Source: Ulvibacterium marinum (GTDB lineage Bacteria; Bacteroidota; Bacteroidia; Flavobacteriales; Flavobacteriaceae). Taken from it: a stretch of DNA of 64,000 bases. Positions 27,513 to 35,948 of this stretch are shown here, in pieces. The notes under the pieces were generated by a model. It was not told where the DNA came from, ran no database searches, and worked only from the letters and a program-made list of their open reading frames with translations. The stretch is from NCBI RefSeq assembly GCF_003626755.1, contig NZ_RBCJ01000002.1, positions 992,001 through 1,056,000 on the forward strand, written 5' to 3'. The position numbers and the translations under genes are program-made. Numbering within the stretch: position 1 is the first letter of the stretch; each line of letters starts with the position of its first letter.

Positions 27513-27986
27513 GTGAAAATTAAACTCCTTGTCGTCGGGAAAACCGACAGTAAGCCACTGCTCCAACTAATTTCCGATTATGAAAATAGGTTGAAACACT
27601 ATGTGAAATTTGAACTGGAATCCATTCCTGATGTAAAGAATGCCCAAAAGCTATCAGAGTCACAACAAAAGGAAAAAGAGGGCGAGGCCATTCTAAAAAA
27701 ATTAAGCTCCACCGATATTTTGGTTTTATTGGATGAAAAAGGGAAGACCTACACTTCGATCGAATTCTCGGAATTCCTACAAAAAAAAATGAACTCCGGG
27801 ATTAAACAATTGGTTTTTGCTGTCGGTGGGCCTTATGGTTTTAGTGATGCTCTGTACCAAAGAGCCAACGGAAGCATCAGTCTTTCCAAAATGACATTTT
27901 CACATCAAATGGTGCGTTTATTCTTTATTGAACAGATATACCGTGCTTTTACAATTTTAAGGAACGAACCCTATCATCACAGATAA
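27513..27986 (+). CDS. rlmH: 23S rRNA (pseudouridine-1915-N3)-methyltransferase RlmH
   Basis: The 157-residue SPOUT methyltransferase modifies helix 69 of 23S rRNA. Key blocks are KIKLLVVGKT at the start, LLDEKGKTYTSIEFSEFL, VFAVGGPYGFSD (SAM-binding knot) and the C-terminal MTFSHQMVRLFFIEQIYRAFTILRNEPYHH. The start is GTG, fixed by the family N-terminus. It is a single-gene unit convergent with the serA-type gene 8 nt downstream. Confidence 0.96.
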   Translation: MKIKLLVVGKTDSKPLLQLISDYENRLKHYVKFELESIPDVKNAQKLSESQQKEKEGEAILKKLSSTDILVLLDEKGKTYTSIEFSEFLQKKMNSGIKQLVFAVGGPYGFSDALYQRANGSISLSKMTFSHQMVRLFFIEQIYRAFTILRNEPYHHR

Positions 27987-27993
27987 GTCCTTC

Positions 27994-29877
27994 TCAATAT
28001 AATACCCTAAATTTAATGGTATGTTCTACCTTCTTTAGCGCCTTCATTACATCTTTATTGTATTCCTTGTCCAAATCGGTAATCACATAACCTACCTCAC
28101 TATCTGTAGAAAGATATTGTCCTACGATATTCATTTCGTACTTGGCCAAAACCTCATTGATATGGGCCATGATACCTGGAATATTTTTATGTATGTGCAA
28201 AAAACGGTGTGCGTTGTTCTGTTTCGGCAAACGAATATTAGGAAAGTTGACTGCATCCACACTATTACCCGAGTTGATGTAATCCATAATCTTATTGGGT
28301 ACAAAATCGGCGATGTCCCTTTGGGCCTCTTCCGTACTTCCTCCAACATGGGGAGTTAGAATCACATTTTTAAGCCCTTGTAGATCTGTCTTGAACTCGC
28401 CATTGCTCCTAGGTTCTTCGGGATACACATCTATTGCCGCACCTGCCAATTTTCCGCTCTCGAGTGCTTCGGTAAGTGCGGCAATATCAATAACAAATCC
28501 ACGGGAAAGGTTAATGAGCATGGCCCCATCCCGCATCTGATTAATTTCACGCTCACCAATGAAGTTTTTATTCGCTTGATTGTCATCAATATGTACCGTA
28601 ACCACATCGGAAACGTTCAAAAGGTCCTCTAGCGTATCACATTTAATCGCATTACCTAAGGCCAATTTATCCTCTATGTCATAATAGTACACCCGCATAC
28701 CAATAGCCTCGGCCAAAACGGATAATTGCTTACCAATATTCCCGTACCCGACAATGCCCAAATTTTTTCCTCGGACTTCCCGGGAGTTTACAGCGGTCTT
28801 GTTCCATTGGCCTTGGTGTATCTCCGTACTACGTGGAAAAACATTTCGCATCAGCATAATAATTTCGCCTATGGCCAATTCCACCACGGAACGCGTATTG
28901 CTATAGGGTGCATTGAAGACAACTACGCCCTTCTTTTTGGCATAGTCCAATTCTATTTGTTTTGTCCCAATACAGAAAGCGCCAACGACCAACAATTTAT
29001 TGGCTGCATCCAGAACCCGTTTCGTAACTTGGGTCTTGGAACGAATTCCAAGGACATGGACGCCCTTTATCTTTTCTACCAATTCCTCCTCACTAAGACT
29101 GTGTTTTACCAACTCTACAGAAAAACCATCCTCAGAAAGGTTTTCAAAAGCGGCTGGATGAACATTCTCCAGCAATAGGATCTTGATGCGGTTTTTGGGA
29201 TAGGATATATTCCTGGGTAAATCGTTTACAAACAAAAATTCGTCCAAATTAGGTGCAATATGATCTGCGTTGCTAGCCGCTTTCTCCCTGTGTACATTCT
29301 CAGTGTACGCAAAAAACTTATGGGCTATTCCTGCTTCCCTCATCACATAATCGCTATATCCATCGCCTATTACTTGTACCTCTCCATCCAAATCCAATTC
29401 CTTTAGACACTCTATCTTTCCGTTATGGGAGGACAGCACGTTGGTTTCATCAAAACCAATAATACTTCCAGATTCGTCAAATTTAAAGGTGTTGGCATAT
29501 ACACGATCGGAAGGGATATTGTATTCTGCAACAATGGGATCTATAAATTCCTTAAAACCACAGGAGATGACATAAATATCATCAGAAAACTTTTCAAAAA
29601 ACTCTTTATTTGATGCTATGGATTTAGAGATTTTTTGACGAAGTTCTACCACCAATCCATCTAGGTCGTCCTTTTTTGCATTTAGAAGTTTAATGCGACG
29701 TTCCAAGGACTCTGTAAAGGAAATATCCCCGTCTATTCCCAAATTGGTGATTTCCTGAATCTTGTTGACGATTTCCTCCCGATCCGACCTTCCTTGTAAA
29801 GTCATTTCGGCCAGGACATCCAATGCCTCTACCCTAGTAAGGGTACTATCAAAATCGAAAACATATTTTCGGCCCAT
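27994..29877 (-). CDS. serA: Fused phosphoserine phosphatase-like HAD and D-3-phosphoglycerate dehydrogenase
   Basis: This is a fusion of about 627 residues. Residues 1 to about 220 form a HAD phosphatase of the SerB type, with motif I DFDSTL, motif II VISCGF and motif IV GDGYSD. About 235-545 is a SerA-type dehydrogenase with NAD motif GIVGYGNIGKQL and catalytic-region LINLSRG and TPHVGGST. The last 70 residues (HKNIPGIMAHINEVL) form an ACT domain, presumably binding serine. The fusion joins the first and last steps of serine synthesis and omits SerC between them. The ATG at 29877 is preferred because it leads straight into the HAD fold; an upstream ATG at 29907 would add 10 residues. Confidence 0.9.
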   Translation of the reverse strand: MGRKYVFDFDSTLTRVEALDVLAEMTLQGRSDREEIVNKIQEITNLGIDGDISFTESLERRIKLLNAKKDDLDGLVVELRQKISKSIASNKEFFEKFSDDIYVISCGFKEFIDPIVAEYNIPSDRVYANTFKFDESGSIIGFDETNVLSSHNGKIECLKELDLDGEVQVIGDGYSDYVMREAGIAHKFFAYTENVHREKAASNADHIAPNLDEFLFVNDLPRNISYPKNRIKILLLENVHPAAFENLSEDGFSVELVKHSLSEEELVEKIKGVHVLGIRSKTQVTKRVLDAANKLLVVGAFCIGTKQIELDYAKKKGVVVFNAPYSNTRSVVELAIGEIIMLMRNVFPRSTEIHQGQWNKTAVNSREVRGKNLGIVGYGNIGKQLSVLAEAIGMRVYYYDIEDKLALGNAIKCDTLEDLLNVSDVVTVHIDDNQANKNFIGEREINQMRDGAMLINLSRGFVIDIAALTEALESGKLAGAAIDVYPEEPRSNGEFKTDLQGLKNVILTPHVGGSTEEAQRDIADFVPNKIMDYINSGNSVDAVNFPNIRLPKQNNAHRFLHIHKNIPGIMAHINEVLAKYEMNIVGQYLSTDSEVGYVITDLDKEYNKDVMKALKKVEHTIKFRVLY

Positions 29878-30080
29878 TCGAAAACTTTTAAATAAATTAA
29901 TGGGCAAAAATAAAGATTAATTTTGTCCCGTTGGGAAGAACCGGAAAATAAAACAAATTGCGCCTAGTTTTGTATAATTTCATTATCGTATTCGCCTTTT
30001 AAAACACTGCCTTTATTGAATTCTTGGCTCATCGATAAAACTAATCTGAGTAGTTGGAACAAAAGTTTTACTTTATCAAC

Positions 30081-30869
30081 TTAATAAGAAAACCCAATAC
30101 CTTTACTTACCAACTTGTTGTATTTGACCTTATCAAAACAATAAAGGTAGGGCGCTTTGTTGGCGGCACCGGTCAATTGCTTCTCTAAACGGATAAAAAT
30201 TCCCAAACTCAACATTTTTCGTTGAAAATTGCTGCGCTCCAGTTTTTTCTGCAATAGGGCCTCATAAAGCTTTTGAATATCTTGCATAGTGAATTTTTCG
30301 GGCAATAAAGAAAGGCCAATAGGCAAATAATTCAGTTGGATCCGGAGGTGTTCCAAAGCTTTTTCAATAATTTGTCCGTGATCCAAGATCAATTCGGGTA
30401 AATCATCAAGAGCTTTCCACTCACATTTTTCACTGAGGAAGTCAGGTTGAGGATGGGTCTTTCTAATGTCAGTGAGCGCAAAATAACCGGTTGTAATAAA
30501 TCTACCCTGAATCCAATGGACAAAACTAGGATTGTCAATTTCCAATTCCCTAAGCATCTCTTGGGTTCGTTTTGCCTGTATAACTCCATTCATTTGCGAT
30601 CGCTCCCTGCTTCCAAACGTATAAAACTGATTCAAAAAAATAGATTTTAAACCTGTTCGTTCCTCAAGAATTCGGTGAGCTGCCTGATCTATGTCCTCAT
30701 CTTTTAGAATAAACCCTCCTGGAAGAGACCATACATCTTTATTCTTCCATTGCAATAGCAAAATCTTTAATTGTTGATTTTCATAACCCAGAATAACACA
30801 ATCGATAGAGTTTCCGGGCAGGCAATCATTGACTAATTGGGCAACGTGTTCATTCAGTTCTTGATTCAT
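30081..30869 (-). CDS. Nudix-fold winged-helix transcriptional regulator (NrtR/AraR-like)
   Basis: The 262-residue regulator has a Nudix domain (about 15-150) and a C-terminal winged helix (about 170-255, PEKFTMQDIQKLYEALLQKKLERSNFQRKML). The Nudix box is damaged: the catalytic part reads RILEERTGL where active enzymes have RExxEExG, so two of the metal-binding glutamates are lost. It is therefore probably a ligand sensor and not a hydrolase. In Bacteroidota, relatives of this type regulate sugar use, for example the arabinose regulator AraR. It is divergent from a GH3 glycosidase, with two similar 21-bp sites between them. I infer it controls that gene and itself. Start at 30869 is preferred over 30908, which would overlap the first site. 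Confidence 0.85.
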   Translation of the reverse strand: MNQELNEHVAQLVNDCLPGNSIDCVILGYENQQLKILLLQWKNKDVWSLPGGFILKDEDIDQAAHRILEERTGLKSIFLNQFYTFGSRERSQMNGVIQAKRTQEMLRELEIDNPSFVHWIQGRFITTGYFALTDIRKTHPQPDFLSEKCEWKALDDLPELILDHGQIIEKALEHLRIQLNYLPIGLSLLPEKFTMQDIQKLYEALLQKKLERSNFQRKMLSLGIFIRLEKQLTGAANKAPYLYCFDKVKYNKLVSKGIGFSY

Positions 30870-30888
30870 GGAACAAATGTAAATTTTT

Positions 30889-30948
30889 ATTGTGTCAAAA
30901 TAGTACAATAATTCTCTTTTTCGTAATATTGTGTCAGAATAACAAAAT
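30889..30948 (+). promoter_or_regulatory. Two matching 21-bp operator-like sites between regulator and GH3 gene
   Basis: Sites at 30889-30909 and 30928-30948 share 17 of 21 positions and both begin ATTGTGTCA. The first is an imperfect palindrome (ATTGT and ACAAT ends). They are 39 bp apart. The first lies 20 nt from the regulator start and the second ends 10 nt before the GH3 start. This fits repression of both genes by the divergently encoded Nudix regulator. Confidence 0.6.
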
Positions 30949-30958
30949 AAGAATAGAG

Positions 30959-32917
30959 ATGAAAAAATTCCTCAAAATCCTGAAGTATGCCTTGTTATCC
31001 ATCATCGGTCTTATGCTCATATCGGCATTGATCGTATACATCAACATGTCCAACTCATCAAAGAACAATATGGCCCTGTTGGGTGATGAAGCCCCGACAT
31101 TAACTAAAAACGGTGCCACTTTTCGAGATTTGAACAAAAATGGAAGATTGGATATCTATGAAAGTCCTACTGCAAACTTGGAGGAACGGGTAGACGATTT
31201 GGTTTCCCAAATGAACTTGGAAGAAAAAGCCGGTTCCATGTTCGTTACCATGATCGGTACCACTCCTGACGGCGAGCCTATGGAAACCCCTATTCTCTCT
31301 ACTGAACCACTAAATCTAATCATGTCCTTGGTACTACCCTCAAATTCGGAGATGATCGCTAGAAAGAAGATGAACAGTTTTAATATTCTAGCATCGTTGG
31401 ATGCGGATAAAATGGCCAAATACAATAATACCATTCAAAAAATGGCCGAGCGTACACGGCTTGGTATTCCAATTACCATTGCAACCGACCCAAGACACGG
31501 TACAGAGAATAATCCGGGCGCTTCATTGTATACCCCTTCTTTTTCACAATGGCCAAGTTCTCTGGGGTTGGCGGCGACAAGAGATACCCTGTTGGTAAGG
31601 GAATTTGGTGATATTGCCCGCCAGGAATACAATGCCGTAGGTATTAAAGTAGCCTTGCATCCAATGGCCGATCTGGCCACGGAACCACGCTGGGGAAGAT
31701 CTAACGGTACTTTCGGGGAAGACGCCCATTTGTCAGCAATGATGACCAAGGCTTATGTTTTAGGGTTTCAAGGCGACTCCTTGGACAAAAATAGTGTAGC
31801 CTGTATGACCAAACATTTTTCGGGAGGGGGTCCGCAAAAAGATGGTGAAGATCCACATTTCCCTTATGGAAAGGAACAGGTATATCCAGGCAATAATTTT
31901 GATTATCATGTCATCCCCTTTACCGAAGGAGCCTTTAAAGCCAATACGGCCCAAATAATGCCGTATTATGGAATTCCTGTAGACCAGACCAGTGAGAATG
32001 TAGCTTTTGGTTTCAATAGGGATATCATCACAGGATTATTAAGGGATTCCTTGAATTTTCAGGGTGTGGTATGTACGGATTGGAACATTATAACCGATTC
32101 AAAATTAGGTGAGGGTCGTGCTTGGGGCGTCGAGGATTTAACAGTCAAACAACGGGTTAAAAAAGTATTGGATGCGGGTTGCGACCAATTTGGAGGTGAA
32201 AACATACCCGAGTTAATTGTTGAATTGGTAAATGAAGGTCTTATTCCGGAAAGTAGGTTGGATGTGTCCGTGAAGCGCATTATGCTGGACAAGTTTCGTT
32301 TGGGCCTTTTTGACAATCCTTATGTAAATCAGGAAAAGGCAAGTGAAATAGCCGGTAAGGAAGAGTTTCGCAAGAAAGGGCTCATAGCACAAAGTAAAGC
32401 AACGGTTCTGCTTAAAAACAAGGAGCTATTGCCTTTAAAGAAGGGAACAAAAATCTATGCCGAGGGCATGTTGACCCCTGAGGCACTCAATACCTATGGA
32501 ACTTTGGTAAACCATCCAGATGATGCCGATATTATTCTCTCCCGGATACGGACTCCGTTTGATGAACGTAACGAATACTTCCTGGAAAGCTTTTTTCATC
32601 AAGGAAGATTGTATTATACGGAAGAGGAGAAAAGGGAAATCCTAGACCTAATCTCCCAAAAACCATCTGTAGTAGTGGTCAATTTGGAACGCCCGGCGAT
32701 ATTAACGGACATAGCGGAAGCCAGTAATGTCCTTTTGGCCGAATTCGGCACGAGCGATGAAGTCTTGGCCGATATTTTATTTGGGAAGAAAAGGCCCATG
32801 GGTAAACTTCCTTTTGAACTGCCCTCGTCATGGGAGGCCGTAAAGAATCAAAAAGAAGATGTACCTTATGATTCCAAAAAACCCCTATATCCTTTTGGTC
32901 ACGGTTTGAGCTATTAA
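30959..32917 (+). CDS. Glycoside hydrolase family 3, membrane anchored
   Basis: The 652-residue protein has an N-terminal anchor or uncleaved signal (about residues 8-28) followed by a GH3 catalytic domain. Landmarks are PITIATDPRHG, EPRWGRSNGTFGED, CMTKHFSGGGPQKDGEDPH and the nucleophile region GVVCTDWN, with Asp374. A second alpha/beta domain (about 455-652) ends LPFELPSSWEA and YPFGHGLSY. Such enzymes release terminal beta-linked glucose or xylose from oligosaccharides in the periplasm. The substrate is not fixed by sequence. It probably answers to the divergent Nudix-type regulator. The start at 30959 avoids overlap with the second operator-like site. Confidence 0.93.
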   Translation: MKKFLKILKYALLSIIGLMLISALIVYINMSNSSKNNMALLGDEAPTLTKNGATFRDLNKNGRLDIYESPTANLEERVDDLVSQMNLEEKAGSMFVTMIGTTPDGEPMETPILSTEPLNLIMSLVLPSNSEMIARKKMNSFNILASLDADKMAKYNNTIQKMAERTRLGIPITIATDPRHGTENNPGASLYTPSFSQWPSSLGLAATRDTLLVREFGDIARQEYNAVGIKVALHPMADLATEPRWGRSNGTFGEDAHLSAMMTKAYVLGFQGDSLDKNSVACMTKHFSGGGPQKDGEDPHFPYGKEQVYPGNNFDYHVIPFTEGAFKANTAQIMPYYGIPVDQTSENVAFGFNRDIITGLLRDSLNFQGVVCTDWNIITDSKLGEGRAWGVEDLTVKQRVKKVLDAGCDQFGGENIPELIVELVNEGLIPESRLDVSVKRIMLDKFRLGLFDNPYVNQEKASEIAGKEEFRKKGLIAQSKATVLLKNKELLPLKKGTKIYAEGMLTPEALNTYGTLVNHPDDADIILSRIRTPFDERNEYFLESFFHQGRLYYTEEEKREILDLISQKPSVVVVNLERPAILTDIAEASNVLLAEFGTSDEVLADILFGKKRPMGKLPFELPSSWEAVKNQKEDVPYDSKKPLYPFGHGLSY

Positions 32918-32971
32918 TTTTAGCCATATCTTTAGAAAGGACATCGGTTGTTCATTTCTCAATAATTACTT

Positions 32972-33358
32972 ATGAAATTTGACAGAACAGGAATCATACT
33001 ATTTACGATAAATTACGAACAATGTGTACGTTTCTATGAGGATGTTCTCGGTTTGCCAAAGCTTTTTCAAAAAGAAAAACTTACCTGTTTTGAGTTTGGG
33101 GAATCCTATTTGATGGTTGAAGTGGAAGACGAATACGTAGGTCCGGAAAGTATGGATAACCGAGTAAAAACCTGTTTGCGGATGAATGTCCAAAATGTCA
33201 AATCTTTGGTAAGACAGCTTGAAAGCCTAAATATTCAAGTAAATTACCAGGAGCATTCATGGGGTACCATTGCAAAATTCCATGACCCAGATGGCAATTT
33301 ATGTGCATTCAAAGACTCCGAAAAGTTTGAACAACAAATTTTGGATTATAAAAATTGA
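32972..33358 (+). CDS. VOC superfamily (glyoxalase/bleomycin-resistance fold) protein
   Basis: The 128-residue single-domain protein starts MKFDRTGIILFTINYEQCVRFYEDVLGLPKLF, the standard VOC N-terminal strand-helix, and ends with the metal-site region FHDPDGNLCAFKDSE. It may bind a divalent metal; the ligand or reaction cannot be deduced. It is 54 nt downstream of the GH3 gene and could be cotranscribed. Confidence 0.85.
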   Translation: MKFDRTGIILFTINYEQCVRFYEDVLGLPKLFQKEKLTCFEFGESYLMVEVEDEYVGPESMDNRVKTCLRMNVQNVKSLVRQLESLNIQVNYQEHSWGTIAKFHDPDGNLCAFKDSEKFEQQILDYKN

Positions 33359-33369
33359 GGTGTTGTCCA

Positions 33370-34527
33370 TCAATTCTCTTTGCTAACAATGTCTTTTATA
33401 AACTCAACTTCTTTTTGGGAATAGGGCTCGCCATCTTGCCGTAATATGTCGTGATGCCATATTTTAGGCTCTGATGTAAAGGTTGAATCCCAGCTCTTCC
33501 AAGGATAAATCGTATTACTTTTTCCTGAGACAAAACCCCAATTTATGGCCGCTATTTTATTTTCCTTTAAGATGGGCATCACACTTTCAAAAGTATTTCC
33601 GGTTCCCCTTGCTACATATTCCGTACACAGAAGTGGTCTCTCATAATGCTTCAATAAGCTTATTTTTTTTTGAACATCATTCATATCGCCGTCATAAGCA
33701 TGGAAAGAGACCACATCCGAATTTTCGATCATGTATCGATCTACCTCAGGTAAACTGTCCAAGTGACCCCAATGGTCAATATTGCCTCTCCATATTCCTG
33801 TGGTCAGAGGTTGTTTTGGGTTTACCTCCCTTGTCCATTGAAATACCTTTTTTAAAAGTGCCAAGGAGTAGTCATGTTTATTCTTCACTTCCAAAGAATC
33901 CCTACCTGGCTGGCTGGCTACATTATCAGGCTCATTGTATACATCCCAGACCAAGACCCTGTCATCCGTTGCAAAATGCTTGGTGACGCCTTTTATATAG
34001 CCTTTCAGTTCATCATGTCTTGTGGTATCGCCTAATATCTCTGCCCCAGGTGCCTGTACCCAACCTGAATTGTGGACATGGGGAACCGGTTCGGGCTGTT
34101 TGCCCAATTTAGGAATAGGGTGCCAAACATCGTCCAAGAGTACAAACATCGTTTTAATACCATATGAATCGGCTATTCTCAAATAATCGTCAAGTCGTTT
34201 CAAAAACCCGACGGAATCTTGTTCCCATAGTAAATTATGTAGATATACTCTATGCAAGTTCATTCCTAGGTCAGCGGACCACTTCAACTCACGATCAATA
34301 GTTTCTGGATCAAAGGTGTCCTCCTGCCAGAATTCCAACTGGTTTATGGAGGTGCTTGGATTAAAATTGGCCCCAACCAACCAAGGTTGTTGATCGTACC
34401 ACTTCCAAGCTTTTTCCTTGGACCAGCGCTGGGCTATTTCTTGCGGGGTCGGTTCTGGTTTTGTTTCCTTCTTCTCAGCACAGGATAAAATAAAAAGGGC
34501 TAATACGGCCAGGAGTATTCTTTTCAT
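33370..34527 (-). CDS. Clan-A glycoside hydrolase lipoprotein (cellulase/mannanase-like)
   Basis: The 385-residue protein has a lipoprotein signal (MKRILLAVLALFILSC, Cys16) and a TIM-barrel glycoside hydrolase domain of the GH5/clan-A type. The acid-base glutamate lies in VWDVYNEPDN and the probable nucleophile in PLLCTEYVARG, with the aromatic FHAYDGD strand between them. Homologues are variously labelled cellulase or 1,4-beta-xylanase. The substrate is not certain. It is probably on the outer membrane or facing the periplasm. It is convergent with the VOC gene and 5 nt downstream of the SatD/DUF3307 pair on the same strand. Confidence 0.88.
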   Translation of the reverse strand: MKRILLAVLALFILSCAEKKETKPEPTPQEIAQRWSKEKAWKWYDQQPWLVGANFNPSTSINQLEFWQEDTFDPETIDRELKWSADLGMNLHRVYLHNLLWEQDSVGFLKRLDDYLRIADSYGIKTMFVLLDDVWHPIPKLGKQPEPVPHVHNSGWVQAPGAEILGDTTRHDELKGYIKGVTKHFATDDRVLVWDVYNEPDNVASQPGRDSLEVKNKHDYSLALLKKVFQWTREVNPKQPLTTGIWRGNIDHWGHLDSLPEVDRYMIENSDVVSFHAYDGDMNDVQKKISLLKHYERPLLCTEYVARGTGNTFESVMPILKENKIAAINWGFVSGKSNTIYPWKSWDSTFTSEPKIWHHDILRQDGEPYSQKEVEFIKDIVSKEN

Positions 34528-34531
34528 AATT

Positions 34532-35230
34532 CTAAAATTTTATATAAATAATTCCGGTTACTATGGCAATACCGAAGCTCAATAAGGTCCCTATCAAGAT
34601 GTACTCGGTAAGCTTTCTGCTATTGCTGTCCTTTAAATCGTTAAAACGAAAAACGGATTTTGCGGTTATCAGTAGGCCTATGACCTCCCATCGGCCTAGA
34701 ATAATAAACGCCAAAACGAACAATCGCTCTATAATGCCAATATATTTCCCTGCACCAGGAAGGGATTTGTGATCCAGTTCGATCCTATCCGACATTCCTT
34801 CTAGCAATTTGCCCATGATAATGGCCGCCGGATAGCTGACAAAAACTATGGCCGTAAGCAAGGCCCAGTCAATTTTTTCCAATAAAAAAATGGTTTGCCC
34901 GATTAAATTTCCGGAATATGCACATATATACAGAACTAGAATGTGCAATGCCTGATCCATAAAAAAAGGAATGCTCCTTAATTTAAAAAAGGGATTGGTA
35001 TACAACTTGGCCAGATCAATAAAATAATGGGATATAACAATGGCCAATACAAGTTTCCAGTATTGAAAATCCCATAACAAGAACATGGTAACCACAAAAT
35101 GAACCAATACATGAACATAAAGGTACTTGGAGGTCACTTTGTTTACCTCCTTATGAATCACCCATCTATTGGGCTGTAATAAAAAATCCCCTATCAAATG
35201 GGCCAATACCAATTTTATAAAAAGAATCAT
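34532..35230 (-). CDS. DUF3307 polytopic membrane protein, partner of SatD
   Basis: The 232-residue inner-membrane protein has about six hydrophobic segments. The N-terminus LAHLIGDFLLQPNRWVIHKE with the following SHYFIDLAKLY is the DUF3307 signature; the spaced His and Asp residues in both are candidate metal ligands or catalytic residues. Function is unknown. Its start overlaps the satD stop by 4 nt (ATGA), so the two proteins are made together. The pair probably works as a unit, with SatD as soluble regulator and this protein as membrane effector or sensor. That division is inference. Confidence 0.85.
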   Translation of the reverse strand: MILFIKLVLAHLIGDFLLQPNRWVIHKEVNKVTSKYLYVHVLVHFVVTMFLLWDFQYWKLVLAIVISHYFIDLAKLYTNPFFKLRSIPFFMDQALHILVLYICAYSGNLIGQTIFLLEKIDWALLTAIVFVSYPAAIIMGKLLEGMSDRIELDHKSLPGAGKYIGIIERLFVLAFIILGRWEVIGLLITAKSVFRFNDLKDSNSRKLTEYILIGTLLSFGIAIVTGIIYIKF

Positions 35231-35838
35231 GATCGTAGCTCTTTTACAGTTTGTGTATAGTATTCCAAAAGTTCATACACCAAATCCAATCTGGCCCTTT
35301 TTTGGCGTTGGCTTACCGCAGATTGTTGAATATTAAGTTGCTTGGCAATTTCTTGCTGCGAAGTCTGTGGGTTTTGCAAGGCCAAAGCCACGATTTCTGC
35401 CGAAACCGTACTCCAATCATCCATGAAATCCAAAGCTAATTTTAGCATTAAGTTCAACGTGCGGTCGTAAAATTCATGGCCAGTAGCAATAGTTAAATTG
35501 GTTTTGTCTTCCTTAAGGGATTCGAAAGTCCTACCCGAGCGTTGATATGCCGGGCCGTTGGATTCACTTACCCGATTACTGGCATACGTTTCAGTACCCA
35601 AGCCTATACCCATACGAACATCAAGATTCTTTATAGCTTTAATCAATGCCTTTATATGTATGGATATTTCCAGTGCCCGTTCTTCCGAAACCCTTAACTG
35701 AAACTCATCACCCCTATAGATTTCCCAGTCATAGGGAGACTTGCCCAACTGTAATAGATAGTCTTTTAGAACACCCATCCACTCTGAGGTTTCATGCTCT
35801 TCCGAATTTATGATATCTCCTGTGATTATTGCAATCAT
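35227..35838 (-). CDS. SatD family protein with C-terminal helix-turn-helix
   Basis: This is a 203-residue protein. The N-terminal part has ITGDIINS (Asp8) and YRGDEFQLR (Asp44, Glu45), a pattern like the metal-binding aspartates of nucleotide-cyclase or GGDEF folds, followed by MGIGLGTE. The C-terminal 55 residues contain a clear helix-turn-helix (SQQEIAKQLNIQQSAVSQRQ). It is the SatD family, whose function is unsettled. The 110 bp before the gene are filled by four operator-like repeats, and the helix-turn-helix makes autoregulation the simplest reading. The cyclase-like comparison is my inference from two short motifs and needs a structural model. Confidence 0.8.
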   Translation of the reverse strand: MIAIITGDIINSEEHETSEWMGVLKDYLLQLGKSPYDWEIYRGDEFQLRVSEERALEISIHIKALIKAIKNLDVRMGIGLGTETYASNRVSESNGPAYQRSGRTFESLKEDKTNLTIATGHEFYDRTLNLMLKLALDFMDDWSTVSAEIVALALQNPQTSQQEIAKQLNIQQSAVSQRQKRARLDLVYELLEYYTQTVKELRS

Positions 35839-35842
35839 ATCT

Positions 35843-35948
35843 ATATAAGCTAAAATGCTAATATATGAAAATATAAGTAGATTTGCTAATATTTAAAAAT
35901 ATAAGCAAAAAAGCTTATATGATAGCGGTATAAGTGATTCCACTTATA
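35843..35948 (-). promoter_or_regulatory. Array of four operator-like repeats upstream of satD
   Basis: Half-sites beginning with TATAAG occur at 35844, 35872, 35900 and 35929, spaced 28, 28 and 29 bp. The third and fourth units are perfect inverted repeats: ATATAAGC with GCTTATAT around six A, and TATAAGTG with CACTTATA around ATTC. The first two have a degenerate right arm (GCTAATAT). The array fills the whole gap between the satD start and the stop of the upstream methyltransferase gene. It is a strong candidate operator cluster for SatD. Confidence 0.7.
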
